The notes beneath the pieces were generated by a model. The model was given only the letters and a program-made list of their open reading frames with translations. It was not told where the DNA came from and did not search any database. A DNA stretch of 64,000 nucleotides from Conchocele bisecta. Taxonomy: Eukaryota > Mollusca > Bivalvia > Lucinida > Thyasiridae. Numbering within the stretch: the first letter of the stretch is position 1; each line of letters begins with the position of its first letter. Position numbers and translations under genes: made by a program. The stretch covers positions 85,719,447 through 85,783,446 of the forward strand of contig CM055265.1 of the NCBI GenBank assembly GCA_029237695.1, read 5' to 3'. Shown one piece after another: positions 9,946 through 22,844 of this stretch.

Positions 9946-12440
9946 TGTGTTTCAGTGCCGAGTGTTTCTACGGAAATGTGGAAAAATGCCGTTTGTTTCT
10001 ACAGAAATGTGGAAAAATGCTGTGCCGAGTGTGTCTGGGGGATAGTTGCAGAGTGTTTCTGTGGAAATGTGTCGATTGTTTCTACGGGCAAAAGTGCCAA
10101 GTGTTTCTGCGGAAAAGTGCCGAAAGTTTCTGAGGGGGACAGTGCCGAGTGTTTCTACTGACGAGTGCCGAGTGGTTCTGCGGAAATTGCCGATTTTTTC
10201 TAATGAAAAATGTCCCGAGTGTTTCTGCGGAAAAGTGCTGAATTTCTGCGGAACAGTGCCAAGTGTTTCTATCTACGGAAATGTGCCGAGTGTTTATACG
10301 GGTGAAAGTGTCGAGTGTTTCTACGGAAAAGTTTCGAGTGTTTCTACGGAAAAGTGCCGAGTGTTTCTGTAGAAAAGTGCCAAGTGTTTCTACGGAAAAG
10401 CACCGAGTATTTCTACGGAAAAATGCGTAGTGTTTCTGCGGAAAAGTGTCGAGTGTTTCTGTGGAAATGTGCCCGGTGTTTCTGTGCCATGCCATATGTT
10501 TCTACGATAAAGTGCTGAGTGTTTCTGAGGAAAAGTGCCGCGTATTTCTACGGAAAAATGCGTTGTGTTTCTGCGGAAAAGTGTCAAGTGTTTCTGTGGA
10601 AATGTGCCGGGTGTTTCTGTGCCGTATGTTTCTACGAAAAAGTGTCGAGTGTTTCTACGGAAAAGTGCTGAGTGTTTCTAAGGAAAAGAGTTTCTGCAGA
10701 AAAGTGTCGAGTGTTTGTACGAAAAAGTGCTGAGTGTTTCTATGTAAAAGTGTTTCTGCGGAAAATTGTCGAGTGTTTCTGCGGAAAAGTGTCGAGTGTT
10801 TCGAGTGTTTCGAGTGTTTCGAGTGTTTCGAGTGTTTCGAGTGTTTCGAGTGTTTCGAGTGTTTCGAGTGTTTCGAGTGTTTCTACGTAAAAGTGCATAG
10901 TGCTTCTACGGAAAAGTGTTTCTGCGGAAAAGTGTCGAGTGTTTCGAGTGTTTCTGCGGATAAGTGCTGAGTGTTTCTGCGGAAAAGTGTCGAGTGTATC
11001 GAGTGTTTCTACAGAAAAGTGCCGAGTGTTTCTACAGAAAAGTGTCGAGTGTTTCTACGGATAAGTGCTGAGTGTTTCTGCGGAAAAGTGCTGAGTATTT
11101 CTACGGAAAGTGCCGAGTGTTTCTGCGGAAAAGTGCTGAGTGTTTCTGCGGAAAAGTGCTGAGTATTTCTACGGAAAGTGCCGAGTGTTTCTGCGGAAAA
11201 GTGCCAGTGCCGAGTGTTTCTGTGCAAACGTGCACAGAGTTTAAGTGCCGAGTGTTTCTGCGGAAAAGTGCCGAGTGTTTCTGTGCCGAATGTGTCTACG
11301 GAAAAGTGCTGAGTGTTTCTATCTACGGAAATGTGGAAAATTGTCACGTGTTTCTGTGGAAAAGTGCCGAGTGTTTCTGTGGAAAAGTGCCGAGTGTTTC
11401 TGCGGAAAAGTTCCCAGTGTTTCTATCTACGGAAATGTAGAAAAATCTCACGTGTTTCTGTGGAAAAATGCCAAGTGTTTCTGTGGAAAAGTGCCGAGTG
11501 TATCTGCTGAAAAGTGCCCGAGTGTTTCTGTGGAAAAGTGTCGAGTGTTTCTACGGAAAAAGTGCTGAGTGTTTCTACGGAAAAGAGTTTCTGCAGAAAT
11601 TGTCGAGTGTTTCTGCGGAAAAGTGTCGAGAGTTTCGAGTGTTTCGAGTGTTTCTACGTAGTGTCACTAAAAGTCCTAGTGCTTCTACGGAAAAGTGTTT
11701 TTGCGGAAAAGTGTCGAGTGTTTCAAGTGTTTCTTTCTGCGGATAAGTGCTGAGTGTTTCTGCTAAAAAGTGCTGAGTATTTCTACTGAAAGTGCCTAGT
11801 GTTTCTGCGGAAAAGTGTCGCGTGTATCGAGTGTTTCTACAGAAAAATGCCGAGTGTTTCTACAGAAAATTGTCGAGTGTTTCTACGGAAAAGTGCTGAG
11901 TATTTCTACGGAAAGTGCCGAGTGTTTCTGCGGAAAAGTGCCAGTGTCGAGTGTTTCTGTACAAACGTGCCCAGAGTTTAAGTGCCGAGTGTTTCTGTGC
12001 CGAATGTGTCTACGGAAAAGTGCTGAGTGTTTCTATCTACGGAAATGTGGAAAATTTTCACGTGTTTCTGTGGAAAAGTGCCGAGTGTTTCTGTGGAAAA
12101 GTGCCGAGTGTATCTGCGGAAAAGTGCGGAGTGTTTCTGTGGAAAAGTGCCGAGTGTTTCTGCGGAAAAGTTCCGAGTGTCTCTATCTAAGGAAATGTAG
12201 TAAAGTGTCACGTGTTTCTGTGGAAAAGTGCCGAGTGTTTCTGTGGAAAAGTGCCGAGTGTATCTGCTGAAAAGTTCCGGAGTGTTTCTGTGGAAAAGTG
12301 CCGAGTGTATCTGCTGAAAAATGCCGAGTGTATCTGCGGAAAAGTGCCGAGTGTATCTGCGGAAAAGTGCCGAGTGTTTCTGCGGAAAAGTGCCGAATGT
12401 TTGTGTGGAAAAGTGCCGAGTGTTTCTATGGAAAGTGGTT
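9946..12440 (+). repeat. 23-bp minisatellite array, unit 1
   Basis: About 2.5 kb of 23-bp units, consensus near GTGCCGAGTGTTTCTGCGG plus four A, with variants TGCGG, TACGG and TGTGG. The unit has no stop in any frame and its length is not a multiple of three. Forward translation in any frame therefore yields the same 23-residue cycle (for example SAECFCGK, VPSVSAEKC, RVFLRK). The reverse strand is also largely open. Longer units of about 35 bp containing ATCTACGGAAATGTGGAAAA are interspersed. No start context, splice structure or known domain supports a protein. Confidence 0.92.
10795..10881 (+). repeat. 9-bp sub-array (GAGTGTTTC)n inside the 23-bp array
   Basis: Ten consecutive 9-bp units occur here, against four at the equivalent place near 18138-18171. 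It is a young expansion that differs between the two duplication units. Confidence 0.9.
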
Positions 12441-13188
12441 TCGTCTCGTATATGCGCCCTTAACCCATTAACTACCCTCTGTCCCGTGCTATGGTGTAGA
12501 TAACACAATGGCAAGGTAGACGGCGATTGGTAGGTTTTTGTGCAACATGTCAAATTGAGTTGAAATACATCTATAATGTATGAACCCTAGAAATATAAAT
12601 CTAGATTTACGTTTCGATCTGGATCTATTGACATCATGTCTATTGAAAGCAGACTCATTTGTTATTGCATTTGCAGAAAACCCTCAGACATATGCACATG
12701 GTAATGAGTTCACATTACAGAGCTTGTACTAACACTTCACTATTATTTTAACAACACCAGCTGTTCTTATATCTCTTAATAGTTGCTATGAATTCCAAAT
12801 GAATATGTCTAGACAGTTAATCAGTGTACATATATAGTATGAAGATAACATGCACGATTTCATTCCCCAGAGCTTTCACAACGTGTACTATATCAAATAA
12901 TTCTAGAAGTTCGCCATGTGGTTTAGTACAAGTTCCAGTAATGTGAGCACGTCCTCGCCGTATTGGGTTGGAATGGGAACAAGAGAGTGCATGTCGCCAC
13001 CATGGATACTTACATTCTCTTGTGTCCATTACCCGGTGACGTTCTGTATCAGTAACGGTACGACTATGAGTATTTTGTCATACGTACGTTCTTTAGACAA
13101 TGTCAGCAGCATGTCCAAATCTATTTATTTTCTATGTTTACTCAAACAACACCTTCAGATTTCAACAGTCGCCAATATCTTCGACCCC

Positions 13189-13189
<1 letters not shown>
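12441..13189 (+). other. Spacer without supportable gene
   Basis: AT-rich sequence duplicated at 19691-20440 with very few differences. The single-base differences alter several short ORFs between copies, which argues against coding constraint. Confidence 0.6.
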
Positions 13190-13246
<57 letters not shown>

Positions 13247-13369
13247 CTCTATATTTTCTCTTTCGATCTCTCTCTCTCTCTCTCTCTAACCTCTCCTCCG
13301 TGTGCGGTCTCTCTCTCTCCTTTCTCTTAGCTCTCTCTCCCGCTCTCTCTCTCTCTATTTCATATCTGT

Positions 13370-13441
<72 letters not shown>

Positions 13442-13445
13442 GTCC
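13190..13445 (+). repeat. (CT)n microsatellites
   Basis: Three CT runs (about 13192-13243, 13269-13288 and 13373-13441) are separated by short CT-rich linkers. The equivalents at 20441-20706 differ in length. Serine/leucine ORFs here are artefacts. Confidence 0.95.
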
Positions 13446-13639
13446 CCCTCTCCATTTTATGTATTTTCGACTACCCGTGCTGCTCGGAGAGAATTACTAT
13501 GTGTATCAGTACAACCCACTACAACCCACGTCGACGACACCAGCAACATTCTATGCTCCTCCTTTGCTCCCGACTCATTTACAGTACACATTTACTGAAA
13601 CAGAGCGTCGCCGGTTAGCCAGGCTCCCCTAGTGCATAG

Positions 13640-15286
13640 GGACCTGGGGGCTCACCATAGTACAGTCAACATAACTCATCATAGTACAGTCAACATATGG
13701 ACCTGGGGGCTAACAATAGTACCAGTCAACATAGGGGGAACTGGGGGCTCACCATAGTACAGTCAACATAGGGAGCTGAGGCCTCACCATAGTACAGTCA
13801 ACCAACATAGGGAACTGGGGGCTCAACATAGTACAGTCAACATAGGGAACTGGGTGCTCACCATAGTATAGTCAACATAGGGAACTGGGTGCTCACCATA
13901 TTACAATCAACATAGGGAACTGGGGGCTCACCATAGTATAGTCAACATAGGGAACTGGGTGCTCACCATAGTATAGTCAACATAGGGAACTGGGTGCTCA
14001 CCATAGTATAGTCAACATAGGGAACTGGGTGCTCACCATAGTACAGTCAACATAGGGAACTGGGTGCTCACCATAGTACAATCAACATAGGGAACTGGGG
14101 GCTCACCATATTATAGTCAACATAGGGAACTGGGTGCTCACCATAGTATAGTCAACATAGGGAACTGGGTGCTCACCATATTACAGTCAACATAGGGAAC
14201 TGGGTGCTCACCATAGTACAGTCAACATAGGGAACTGGGTGCTCACCATAGTATAGTCAACATAGGGATCTGGGGGCTCACCATATTACAGTCAACATAG
14301 GGACCTGGGGGCTCACCATAGTACAGTCAACACAGGGACCTGGGTGCTCACCATAGTACAGTCAACATAGGGAACTGGGTGCTCACCATAGTATAGTCAA
14401 CATAGGGATCTGGGGGCTCACCATATTACAGTCAACATAGGGACCTGGGGGCTCACCATAGTACAGTCAACACAGGGACCTGGGTGCTCACCATAGTACA
14501 GTCAACATAGGGACCTGGGGGCTCACCATAGTACAGTCAACACAGGGAGCCACCCCCTCCTTCCTCCCCCCCCCGCCCTGGAGTGTTCACCATAGTACAG
14601 TCAACATAGGGACATGGGTGCTCACCATAGTATAGTCAACATAGGGACCTGGGGGCTCACCATAGTACAGTCAACATAGGGACATGGGGGCTCACCATTG
14701 TACAGTCACATATGGGACATGGGGGCTGGGTCATCCATAAGTACAGTCAAACATGAGGGACTGGGGTGGGGGCTCACTATAGTACAGTCAAACATAGTGG
14801 GACCTGGGGGGCTCACCATATTGACAGTGAACATAGGGATCTGGGGAAAACTCACCATAGTACAGTCAACATAGGGAACTGGGGGCTCACCCATAGTAAT
14901 AGTCCCCAACACAGGGGAACTGGGGGCTTACCATAGTACGTTCAACATATGGGAACTGGGGGGTTCACCATTAGGGTAACAGTCAACATAGGGGGAACGG
15001 GGGGGCTTCACCATAGTATAAAGTCAACACAGGGAATGGGGGCTTCCATGTAAACAACATATGGAATGGGGGCTCACCATAGTACAGTAACAGGGGAAAA
15101 ACTCTCCCATTATAGTCAACACAGGGAACTGGGGGCTTACCATAGTACAGTCAACATATGGAACTGGGGGCTCACCATAGTACGTTCAAATGGGAACTGG
15201 GGGTCACTAGTATAGTCACACAGGGAACTGGGGGCTTACCATAGTCAGTCAACATATGGAACTGGGGGCTCATGTTACAGTCATGG
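13640..15286 (+). repeat. 35-bp minisatellite array, unit 1
   Basis: Unit type GGGCTCACCATAGTACAGTC followed by AACATAGGGAACTGG, with a regular 35-bp spacing (for example 13927 to 13962). 13640-14700 is regular. From about 14700 single-base insertions and homopolymer changes accumulate (GGGGTGGGGG, AAACATGAGGG), which suggests poor consensus quality. Confidence 0.92.
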
Positions 15287-15289
15287 AAT

Positions 15290-15690
15290 GGAGCCCCGCA
15301 GAGGACATCGTTTTTTTATTAATTCGTTCCCACGAAATAACAATTCGTTGCCTCAATTTAACAATTCGTCCCCTCGAATTAACAATTCGTTCCCACTATA
15401 TAGCAATCCGTTCCCTCGAATTAACAATTCTTTCCCACGAAATGACAATTCGTTCCCTCTAATTAACAATTCGTTCCCACGATATAACATTTCGTTCCCA
15501 CGAATTAACAATTAGTTCCCATGGGAACGAATTGTTATTTCGTGGGAACGAATTGTTAAATTGAATTGTTAATTCGTGGAAACGAAATGTTAAATTGAGG
15601 GAACGAATTGTTATTTCGTGGGAACGAATTGTTATTTCGAGGGAATGAATTAATATAAAAATACTTCTACGTCCCATGCGCGGCTCCGTA
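15290..15690 (+). mobile_element. Palindromic 21-bp array element, copy d
   Basis: It matches copy c unit by unit, with its centre at GTTCCCATGGGAAC (about 15515-15528). One right-hand unit is shortened near 15560 (AAATTGAATTGTTAATTCG). 15691-17296 repeats the spacer of unit 1, including its hairpins. Confidence 0.8.
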
Positions 15691-17296
15691 GAAAACAACA
15701 CAGTAGCTATGCTGCTATGACTGGATAAAGGGGGAATTATTGGCTTTATGACCAGTGTTGTTCGTGATCAAATAGAACACTTATTTAGTCTGATAACGAA
15801 CTATATACTATATTATGTATTAGAAGCATGACGGGTGTTCCATTGATGGAACGGTGAAAAGGGCAGCACCAGATCTGGATCTACACGGTTCGCAAAAAAA
15901 TTCACATGTCTCCAGTAACATAACGTCAACGTGACGACGTCACTAATTTGTATCCCATATAACAATGTACGGAAGTGACGTTAGCGACGTATCTAGGCGA
16001 CGTAAAGACGTCCGCCAGCTGCTTGTAAATGAAAGAACACGCGAGGCGATTGTTGCGATAATAAAAGTGATTTAATAATGAGTAACAAAATACGTCGGTA
16101 GAAGGAGATTCAACGAAATATGTAAGGTATGTACACAATATAGTTACTTAATATTGTTATAGTATATACAGTATAATTGTGCTTTGCATTTTTCTCGTAT
16201 GAGTGCAGTGTAGACCCCTATTGTTCAGCCTCCCCTATTGTTGCCCCGTAACAACAGGGGAGGGTGAACAATATGGGGTCTACAGTGCAGGGTTGAATAT
16301 GTATCCAGTCGATTTACCATTGGATGTGCGGCCTCTATTGCAGGATTGGGTAACTCACTGTTAGGGAACATGAAATATAGACACATACTGATAAATTAAT
16401 TCCTAGAAATTGGTTCAAGATATAACTTGCATATGGTTGTCACTGGAGCATGAGTCTTGTGGCATTTGAGAACAGTGTAGCTCCTGATCAAATAGCACAT
16501 TCATGTAGCCCGATACTGATCTAGATTGCTTTTTAGAAGCAAGCCGTGTGCTTCATTGATATAATTGCGAACCGTGCATATCCTGCTCAGACTTAGTTGC
16601 GAAGGTAACTGTTGCAATCTACTCCCGTACCGTCCGTAGCTAGCTACGGACGGTACGGGAGTAATTGCAAGAGTTACCTTTCGCAACTAGCTCAGACTAT
16701 GCGGATCATAAAGCCCATAAGCGTCGTTTCTCCAGTCACAGCAATAGAAAAAAGATCGTCATTTGTAAACTGTTTATTTCTTATAGCAACATTGTCGTTG
16801 ATTTTGTGTCCTGTTTCACCAAAAGTTCATGTATCCGTTTTCGTTGTCCGTCACATGTCGCTAATACACATACATTGTTTCAATGTCTTCACAGTCCCGG
16901 GAATTTGGATGGTGGTGAGATGGTGGTGGGAGGTGGGTTGGAGGTGGCGGGCAAACATTTGGGATTGACATCAATAAACAATCGACATAATTGTTCCCGT
17001 CTGTAGATATGGAATTAAAATGCTGCCTAATTTCCCATTGGGAGTGACCAACGTTTTTTTTAGCCGATATAGGCCAGCAGAATTTCTTGACTGATTAATA
17101 CCCGCCTCCGGAAATGTCTAATACCACTGTCGTTTTCGACATGTCCAGTTCTACATGCCCGTCTTTAAATGTAGTTGTGACTGGGAAATGTGATTCATTT
17201 TTATGGTAGTCGTGTTCGGCGATTGTCATAGACTGTGTCTTGTAATTTTATGGGATGTACGTTCAGTGTAGATCTGGATCAAGATCTGCAATGTGT

Positions 17297-19690
17297 GTTT
17301 CAGTGCCGAGTGTTTCTACGGAAATGTGGAAAAATGCCGCTTGTTTCTACGGAAATGTGGAAAAATGCTGTGCCGAGTGTGTCTGGGGGATAGTTGCAGA
17401 GTGTTTCTGTGGAAATGTGTCGAGTGTTTCTACGGGCAAAAGTGCCAAGTGTTTCTGCGGAAAAGTGCCGAAAGTTTCTGAGGGGGACAGTGCCGAGTGT
17501 TTCTACTGACGAGTGCCGAGTGGTTCTGCGGAAATTGCCGATTTTTTCTAATGAAAAATGTCCCGAGTGTTTCTGCGGAAAAGTGCTGAATTTCTGCGGA
17601 ACAGTGCCAAGTGTTTCTATCTACGGAAATGTGCCGAGTGTTTATACGGGTGAAAGTGTCGAGTGTTTCTACGGAAAAGTTTCGAGTGTTTCTACGGAAA
17701 AGTGCCGAGTGTTTCTGTAGAAAAGTGCCAAGTGTTTCTACGAAAAAAGGGCCGAGTATTTCTACGGAAAAATGCGTAGTGTTTCTGCGGAAAAGTGTCG
17801 AGTGTTTCTGTGGAAATGTGCCCGGTGTTTCTGTGCCATATGTTTCTACGATAAAGTGCTGAGTGTTTCTGAGGAAAAGTGCCGCGTATTTCTACGGAAA
17901 AATGCGTTGTGTTTCTGCGGAAAAGTGTCAAGTGTTTCTGTGGAAATGTGCCGGGTGTTTCTGTGCCGTATGTTTCTACGAAAAAGTGTCGAGTGTTTCT
18001 ACGGAAAAGTGCTGAGTGTTTCTACGGAAAAGAGTTTCTGCAGAAAAGTGTCGAGTGTTTGTACGAAAAAGTTCCGAGTGTTTCTATGTAAAAGTGTTTC
18101 TGCGGAAAATTGTCGAGTGTTTCTGCGGAAAAGTGTCGAGTGTTTCGAGTGTTTCGAGTGTTTCGAGTGTTTCTACGTAAAAGTGCATAGTGCTTCTACG
18201 GAAAAGTGTTTCTGCGGAAAAGTGTCGAGTGTTTCGAGTGTTTCTGCGGATAAGTGCTGAGTGTTTCTGCGGAAAAGTGTCGAGTGTATCGAATGTTTCT
18301 ACAGAAAAGTGCCGAGTGTTTCTACAGAAAAGTGTCGAGTGTTTCTACGGATAAGTGCTGAGTGTTTCTGCGGAAAAGTGCTGAGTATTTCTACGGAAAG
18401 TGCCGAGTGTTTCTGCGGAAAAGTGCCAGTGCCGAGTGTTTCTGTGCAAACGTGCACAGAGTTTAAGTGCCGAGTGTTTCTGCGGAAAAGTGCCGAGTGT
18501 TTCTGTGCCGAATGTGTCTACGGAAAAGTGCTGACTGTTTCTATCTACGGAAATGTGGAAAATTGTCACGTGTTTCTGTGGAAAAGTGCCGAGTGTTTCT
18601 GTGGAAAAGTGCCGAGTGTTTCTGCGGAAAAGTTCCCAGTGTTTCTATCTACGGAAATGTAGAAAAATCTCACGTGTTTCTGTGGAAAAATGCCAAGTGT
18701 TTCTGTGGAAAAGTGCCGAGTGTATCTGCTGAAAAGTGCCCGAGTGTTTCTGTGGAAAAGTGTCGAGTGTTTCTACGGAAAAGTGCTGAGTGTTTCTACG
18801 GAAAAGAGTTTCTGCAGAAATTGTCGAGTGTTTCTGCGGAAAAGTGTCGAGAGTTTCGAGAGTTTCGAGTGTTTCTACGTGAAAGTGCCTAGTGCTTCTA
18901 CGGAAAAGTGTTTTTGCGGAAAAGTGTCGAGTGTTTCAAGTGTTTCTGCGGATAAGTGCTGAGTGTTTCTGCTAAAAAGTGCTGAGTATTTCTACTGAAA
19001 GTGCCTAGTGTTTCTGCGGAAAAGTGTCGCGTGTATCGAGTGTTTCTACAGAAAAATGCCGAGTGTTTCTACAGAAAAGTGTCGAGTGTTTCTACGGAAA
19101 AGTGCTGAGTATTTCTACGGAAAGTGCCGAGTGTTTCTGCGGAAAAGTGCCAGTGTCGAGTGTTTCTGTACAAACGTGCCCAGAGTTTAAGTGCCGAGTG
19201 TTTCTGTGCCGAATGTGTCTACGGAAAAGTGCTGAGTGTTTCTATCTACGGAAATGTGGAAAATTTTCACGTGTTTCTGTGGAAAAGTGCCGAGTGTTTC
19301 TGTGGAAAAGTGCCGAGTGTATCTGCGGAAAAGTGCGGAGTGTTTCTGTGGAAAAGTGCGGAGTGTTTCTGTGGAAAAGTGCCGAGTGTTTCTGCGGAAA
19401 AGTTCCGAGTGTCTCTATCTACGGAAATGTAGAAAAGTGTCACGTGTTTCTGTGGAAAAGTGCCGAGTGTTTCTGTGGAAAAGTGCCGAGTGTATCTGCT
19501 GAAAAGTGCCCGAGTGTTTCTGTGGAAAAGTGCCGAGTGTATCTGCTGAAAAATGCCGAGTGTATCTGCGGAAAAGTGCTGAGTGTATCTGCGGAAAGTG
19601 CCGAGTGTATCTGCGAAAAAGTGCCGAGTGTTTCTGCGGAAAAGTGCCGAATGTTTGTGTGGAAAAGTGCCGAGTGTTTCTATGGAAAGT
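17297..19690 (+). repeat. 23-bp minisatellite array, unit 2
   Basis: It has the same 23-bp unit and the same internal order as 9946-12440, with fewer 9-bp units and a few gains and losses of whole units. The longest forward ORF (19024-19725, 233 codons) runs in the same 23-residue cycle and starts in mid-array. I read this as a consequence of the stop-free unit, not a gene. Confidence 0.92.
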
Positions 19691-20440
19691 GGTTTCGTCT
19701 CGTATATGCGCCCTTAACCCATTAACTACCCTCTGTCCCGTGCTATGGTGTAGATAACACACTGGCAAGGTAGACGGCGATTGGTAGGTTTTTGTGCAAC
19801 ATGGCAAATTGAGTTGAAATACATCTATAATGTATGAACCCTAGAAATATAAATCTAGATTTACGTTTCGATCTGGATCTATTGACATCATGTCTATTGA
19901 AAGCAGACTCATTTGTTATTGCATTTGCAGAAAACCCTCAGACATATGCACATGGTAATGAGTTCACATTACAGAGTTGTACTAACACTTCACTATTATT
20001 TTAACAACACCAGCTGTTCTTATATCTCTTAATAGTTGCTATGAATTCCAAATGAATATGTCTAGACAGTTAATCAGTGTACATATATAGTATGAAGATA
20101 ACATGCACGATTTCATTCCCCAGAGCTTTCACAACGTGTACTATATCAAATAAATCTAGAAGTTCGCCATGTGGTTTAGTACAAGTTCCAGTAATGTGAG
20201 CACGTCCTCGCCGTATTGGGTTGGAATGGGAACAAGAGAGTGAATGTCGCCACCATGGATACTTACATTCTCTTGTGTCCATTACCCGGTGACGTTCTGT
20301 ATCAGTAACGGTACGACTATGAGTATTTTGTCATACGTACGTTCTTTAGAGAATGTCAGCAGCATGTCCAAATCTATTTATTTTCTATGTTTACTCAAAC
20401 AACACCTTCAGATTTCAACAGTCGCCAATATCTTCGACCT

Positions 20441-20441
20441 C

Positions 20442-20519
<78 letters not shown>

Positions 20520-20644
20520 CTCTATATTTTCTCTTTCGATCTCTCTCTCTCTCTCTCTCTCTAACCTCTCCTCCGTGTGCGGTCTCTCTCTCTCCTTTCT
20601 CTTAGCTCTCTCTCCCGCTCTCTCTCTCTCTATTTCATATCTGT

Positions 20645-20706
<62 letters not shown>
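20441..20706 (+). repeat. (CT)n microsatellites, unit 2
   Basis: CT runs at about 20443-20517, 20541-20563 and 20647-20705 correspond to those at 13.2-13.45 kb. The first is visibly longer than its partner. Confidence 0.95.
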
Positions 20707-20710
<4 letters not shown>

Positions 20711-20904
20711 CCCCCTCTCCATTTTATGTATTGTCTACTACCCGTGCTGCTCGGAGAGAATTACTATGTTTATCAGTACAACCCACTACAACCCACGTCG
20801 ACGACACCAGCAACATTCTATGCTCCTCCTTTGCTCCCGACTCATTTACAGTACACATTTACTGAAACAGAGCGTCGCCGGTTAGCCAGGCTCCCCTAGT
20901 GCAT

Positions 20905-22050
20905 AGGGACCTGGGGGCTCACCATAGTACAGTCAACATAACTCATCATAGTACAGTCAACATATGGACCTGGGGGCTAACAATAGTACCAGTCAACATA
21001 GGGGGAACTGGGGGCTCACCATAGTACAATCAACATAGGGAGCTGAGGCCTCACCATAGTACAGTCAACCAACATAGGGAACTGGGGGCTCAACATAGTA
21101 CAGTCAACATAGGGAACTGGGTGCTCACCATAGTATAGTCAACATAGGGAACTGGGGGCTCACCATAGTACAATCAACATAGGGAACTGGGTGCTCACCA
21201 TAGTATAGTCAACATAGGGAACTGGGGGCTCAACATAGTACAGTCAACATAGGGAACTGGGTGCCCATAGTATCACATAGAACTGGGTGCACACCATAGT
21301 AGCAACATAGGGATCTGGGGGCTCACCATATTACATCAACATAGACCTAGCTCACATTACAGGGTCAACACATCTGGTGCTCACCATAGTACAGTCAACA
21401 TAGGGAACGGGTCTCACCATATACAATAGGGATCTGTGGGCTCACCATATTACGACAACAGACCTGGGGGCTCACCATGTACATCAACAGGGACCTGGTG
21501 CTCACCATAGTCATCAACATAGGGACCTGGGGGCTCACCAACATCAACACAGACCTGGGTCACCATAGAACAGTCAACAGGGAGGGTGCTCACCAGTATA
21601 GTCACAGGGACCTGGGGGTCACCAGTACAGTCAACAGGGCTGGGGCTCACCATGTACAGAACATAGGGACCTGGGGGCTCATAGTACAGTCACCACTATG
21701 GGACCTGGGGGCTCACCATAGTACAGTCAACATAGGGACACTATAGACTGGGACTGGGGGCTCACCATACAGTGAACAGGGATCAGTCACCATAGTACAT
21801 CAACGGGAACTGGGGGCTCACCATATATCAACAGAACGGGGGCTTACCATGTACAGTCAACATATGGAACTGGGGGCTCACCATAGACATCACATAGAAG
21901 GGGCTCAACAGTCAACACAGGGAACTGGGGCTTACCATATACAGTCAACATGGAACTGGGGGCTCACCATAGATCACATAGAATGGGGGCTCAACCATAT
22001 ACATCAACATGGGATCTGGGGGCTCACCACAGTACAGTCAACATATGGAA
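20905..22050 (+). repeat. 35-bp minisatellite array, unit 2
   Basis: It has the same unit as 13640-15286. From about 21250 units lose short blocks (CCATAGTATCACATAG, CACATCTGGTGC), a deletion-type noise pattern. It ends in TATGGAACTG directly before (TGTA)n. Confidence 0.9.
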
Positions 22051-22053
22051 CTG

Positions 22054-22223
22054 TATGTATGTATGTATGTATCTGTATGTATGTATGTATGTATGTATGT
22101 AAGTATGTATGTATTGTATGATGTATGTATGTATGTATTAGTACAAAAAATAAAAAAAATTGTGATTGCTATAGTATGAGATAGTAGGTATGTATGTGTG
22201 TGTGTGTGTGTGTGTGTGATCGC

Positions 22224-22306
<83 letters not shown>

Positions 22307-22345
22307 TGTATGTATGTATGTATGTATGTCATGCATCATGCATGT
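22054..22345 (+). repeat. (TGTA)n, (GT)n and (GCGT)n microsatellites
   Basis: TGTA/ATGT runs occupy about 22054-22139, TG runs about 22192-22268, GCGT about 22269-22308, then TATG again. Cys/Val and His/Thr ORFs across it are artefacts. Confidence 0.95.
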
Positions 22346-22399
22346 ATGTATGTATTGATACTGACCTATCGCTTTAACCATGTTATAGAAAGTCGATCT

Positions 22400-22720
22400 A
22401 ATATATGAATGTGACTGGAGAATATGAAACTTATGGGATTTACGACCAGTGTATCTCCTGGGCAAATTCTCATAACAACGATCTATATTCACGGTTAGAT
22501 ACATGACGGGTGTTTCATTGACGGAATAGCAAACAATGAAGATCCTAATCGGACTGTGCGGATCTGGGTCTACACTGCTCGGAAAGACATATGCCCCATT
22601 TCTCCAGTCTATAAGACCCATTTCTCCAAGAACTACACCGGTTGCAAATCCCGTAAGCTCCATTCCTCGAGTCACAGCCACATACACAATGTATTCTTGT
22701 TCCACACTCCCTCTATACTA
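22400..22720 (+). mobile_element. MITE family F fragments
   Basis: TGTGACTGGAGAATATGAAAC, TTTACGACCAGTGTATCTCC, AGATCCTAATCGGACTGTGC and ATTTCTCCAGTCTATAAGACC are recognisable pieces of family F, rearranged. I see no gene. Confidence 0.5.
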
Positions 22721-22844
22721 CCTGGGGGTTTCCCGCTCAATTCTCATTCCGAAAATAGTTTGTTGTAATACCCCTCCCCCCACGCCCACCCCCTCGCCAC
22801 CGATTGGTGGATGGCGAAACTTCCTTTTCCGTGACCGCTGCATA

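Larger units (their letters stand above)
7926..15289 (+). repeat. ~7.36-kb tandem segmental duplication, unit 1
   Basis: It is near-identical to 15290-22050 in the same orientation and begins at GGAGCCCCGCAGAGGACATC in both units. The order is the same in each: palindromic 21-bp array, ~1.6 kb of hairpin-rich DNA, 23-bp array, ~0.75 kb spacer, CT tracts, 35-bp minisatellite. Offsets drift from 7364 to about 7253 because array copy numbers differ. It is either a recent tandem duplication or two haplotypes joined during assembly. Confidence 0.92.
15290..22050 (+). repeat. ~6.8-kb tandem segmental duplication, unit 2
   Basis: This is the second copy of 7926-15289 in direct orientation. The left edge coincides with the TIR-like end of the palindromic array element; the right edge lies in the 35-bp array before the TGTA microsatellite. 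The main differences are a shorter 35-bp array, fewer 9-bp units, CT length changes and scattered substitutions. Confidence 0.92.

Noticed and set aside
13302..13598. Ser/Leu-rich ORFs over CT tracts (also 20244-20885, 59257-59530)
   Set aside because: Pure translation of (CT)n; lengths change with microsatellite length between copies.
19024..19725. 233-codon ORF, the longest in the window
   Set aside because: It lies wholly in the stop-free 23-bp array and starts in mid-array. Equivalent ORFs exist in every frame, and there is no promoter, splice or domain evidence.
22169..22705. 178-codon minus-strand ORF with a His/Thr run
   Set aside because: The core is translated (GT)n and (GCGT)n, and the rest is MITE F sequence.
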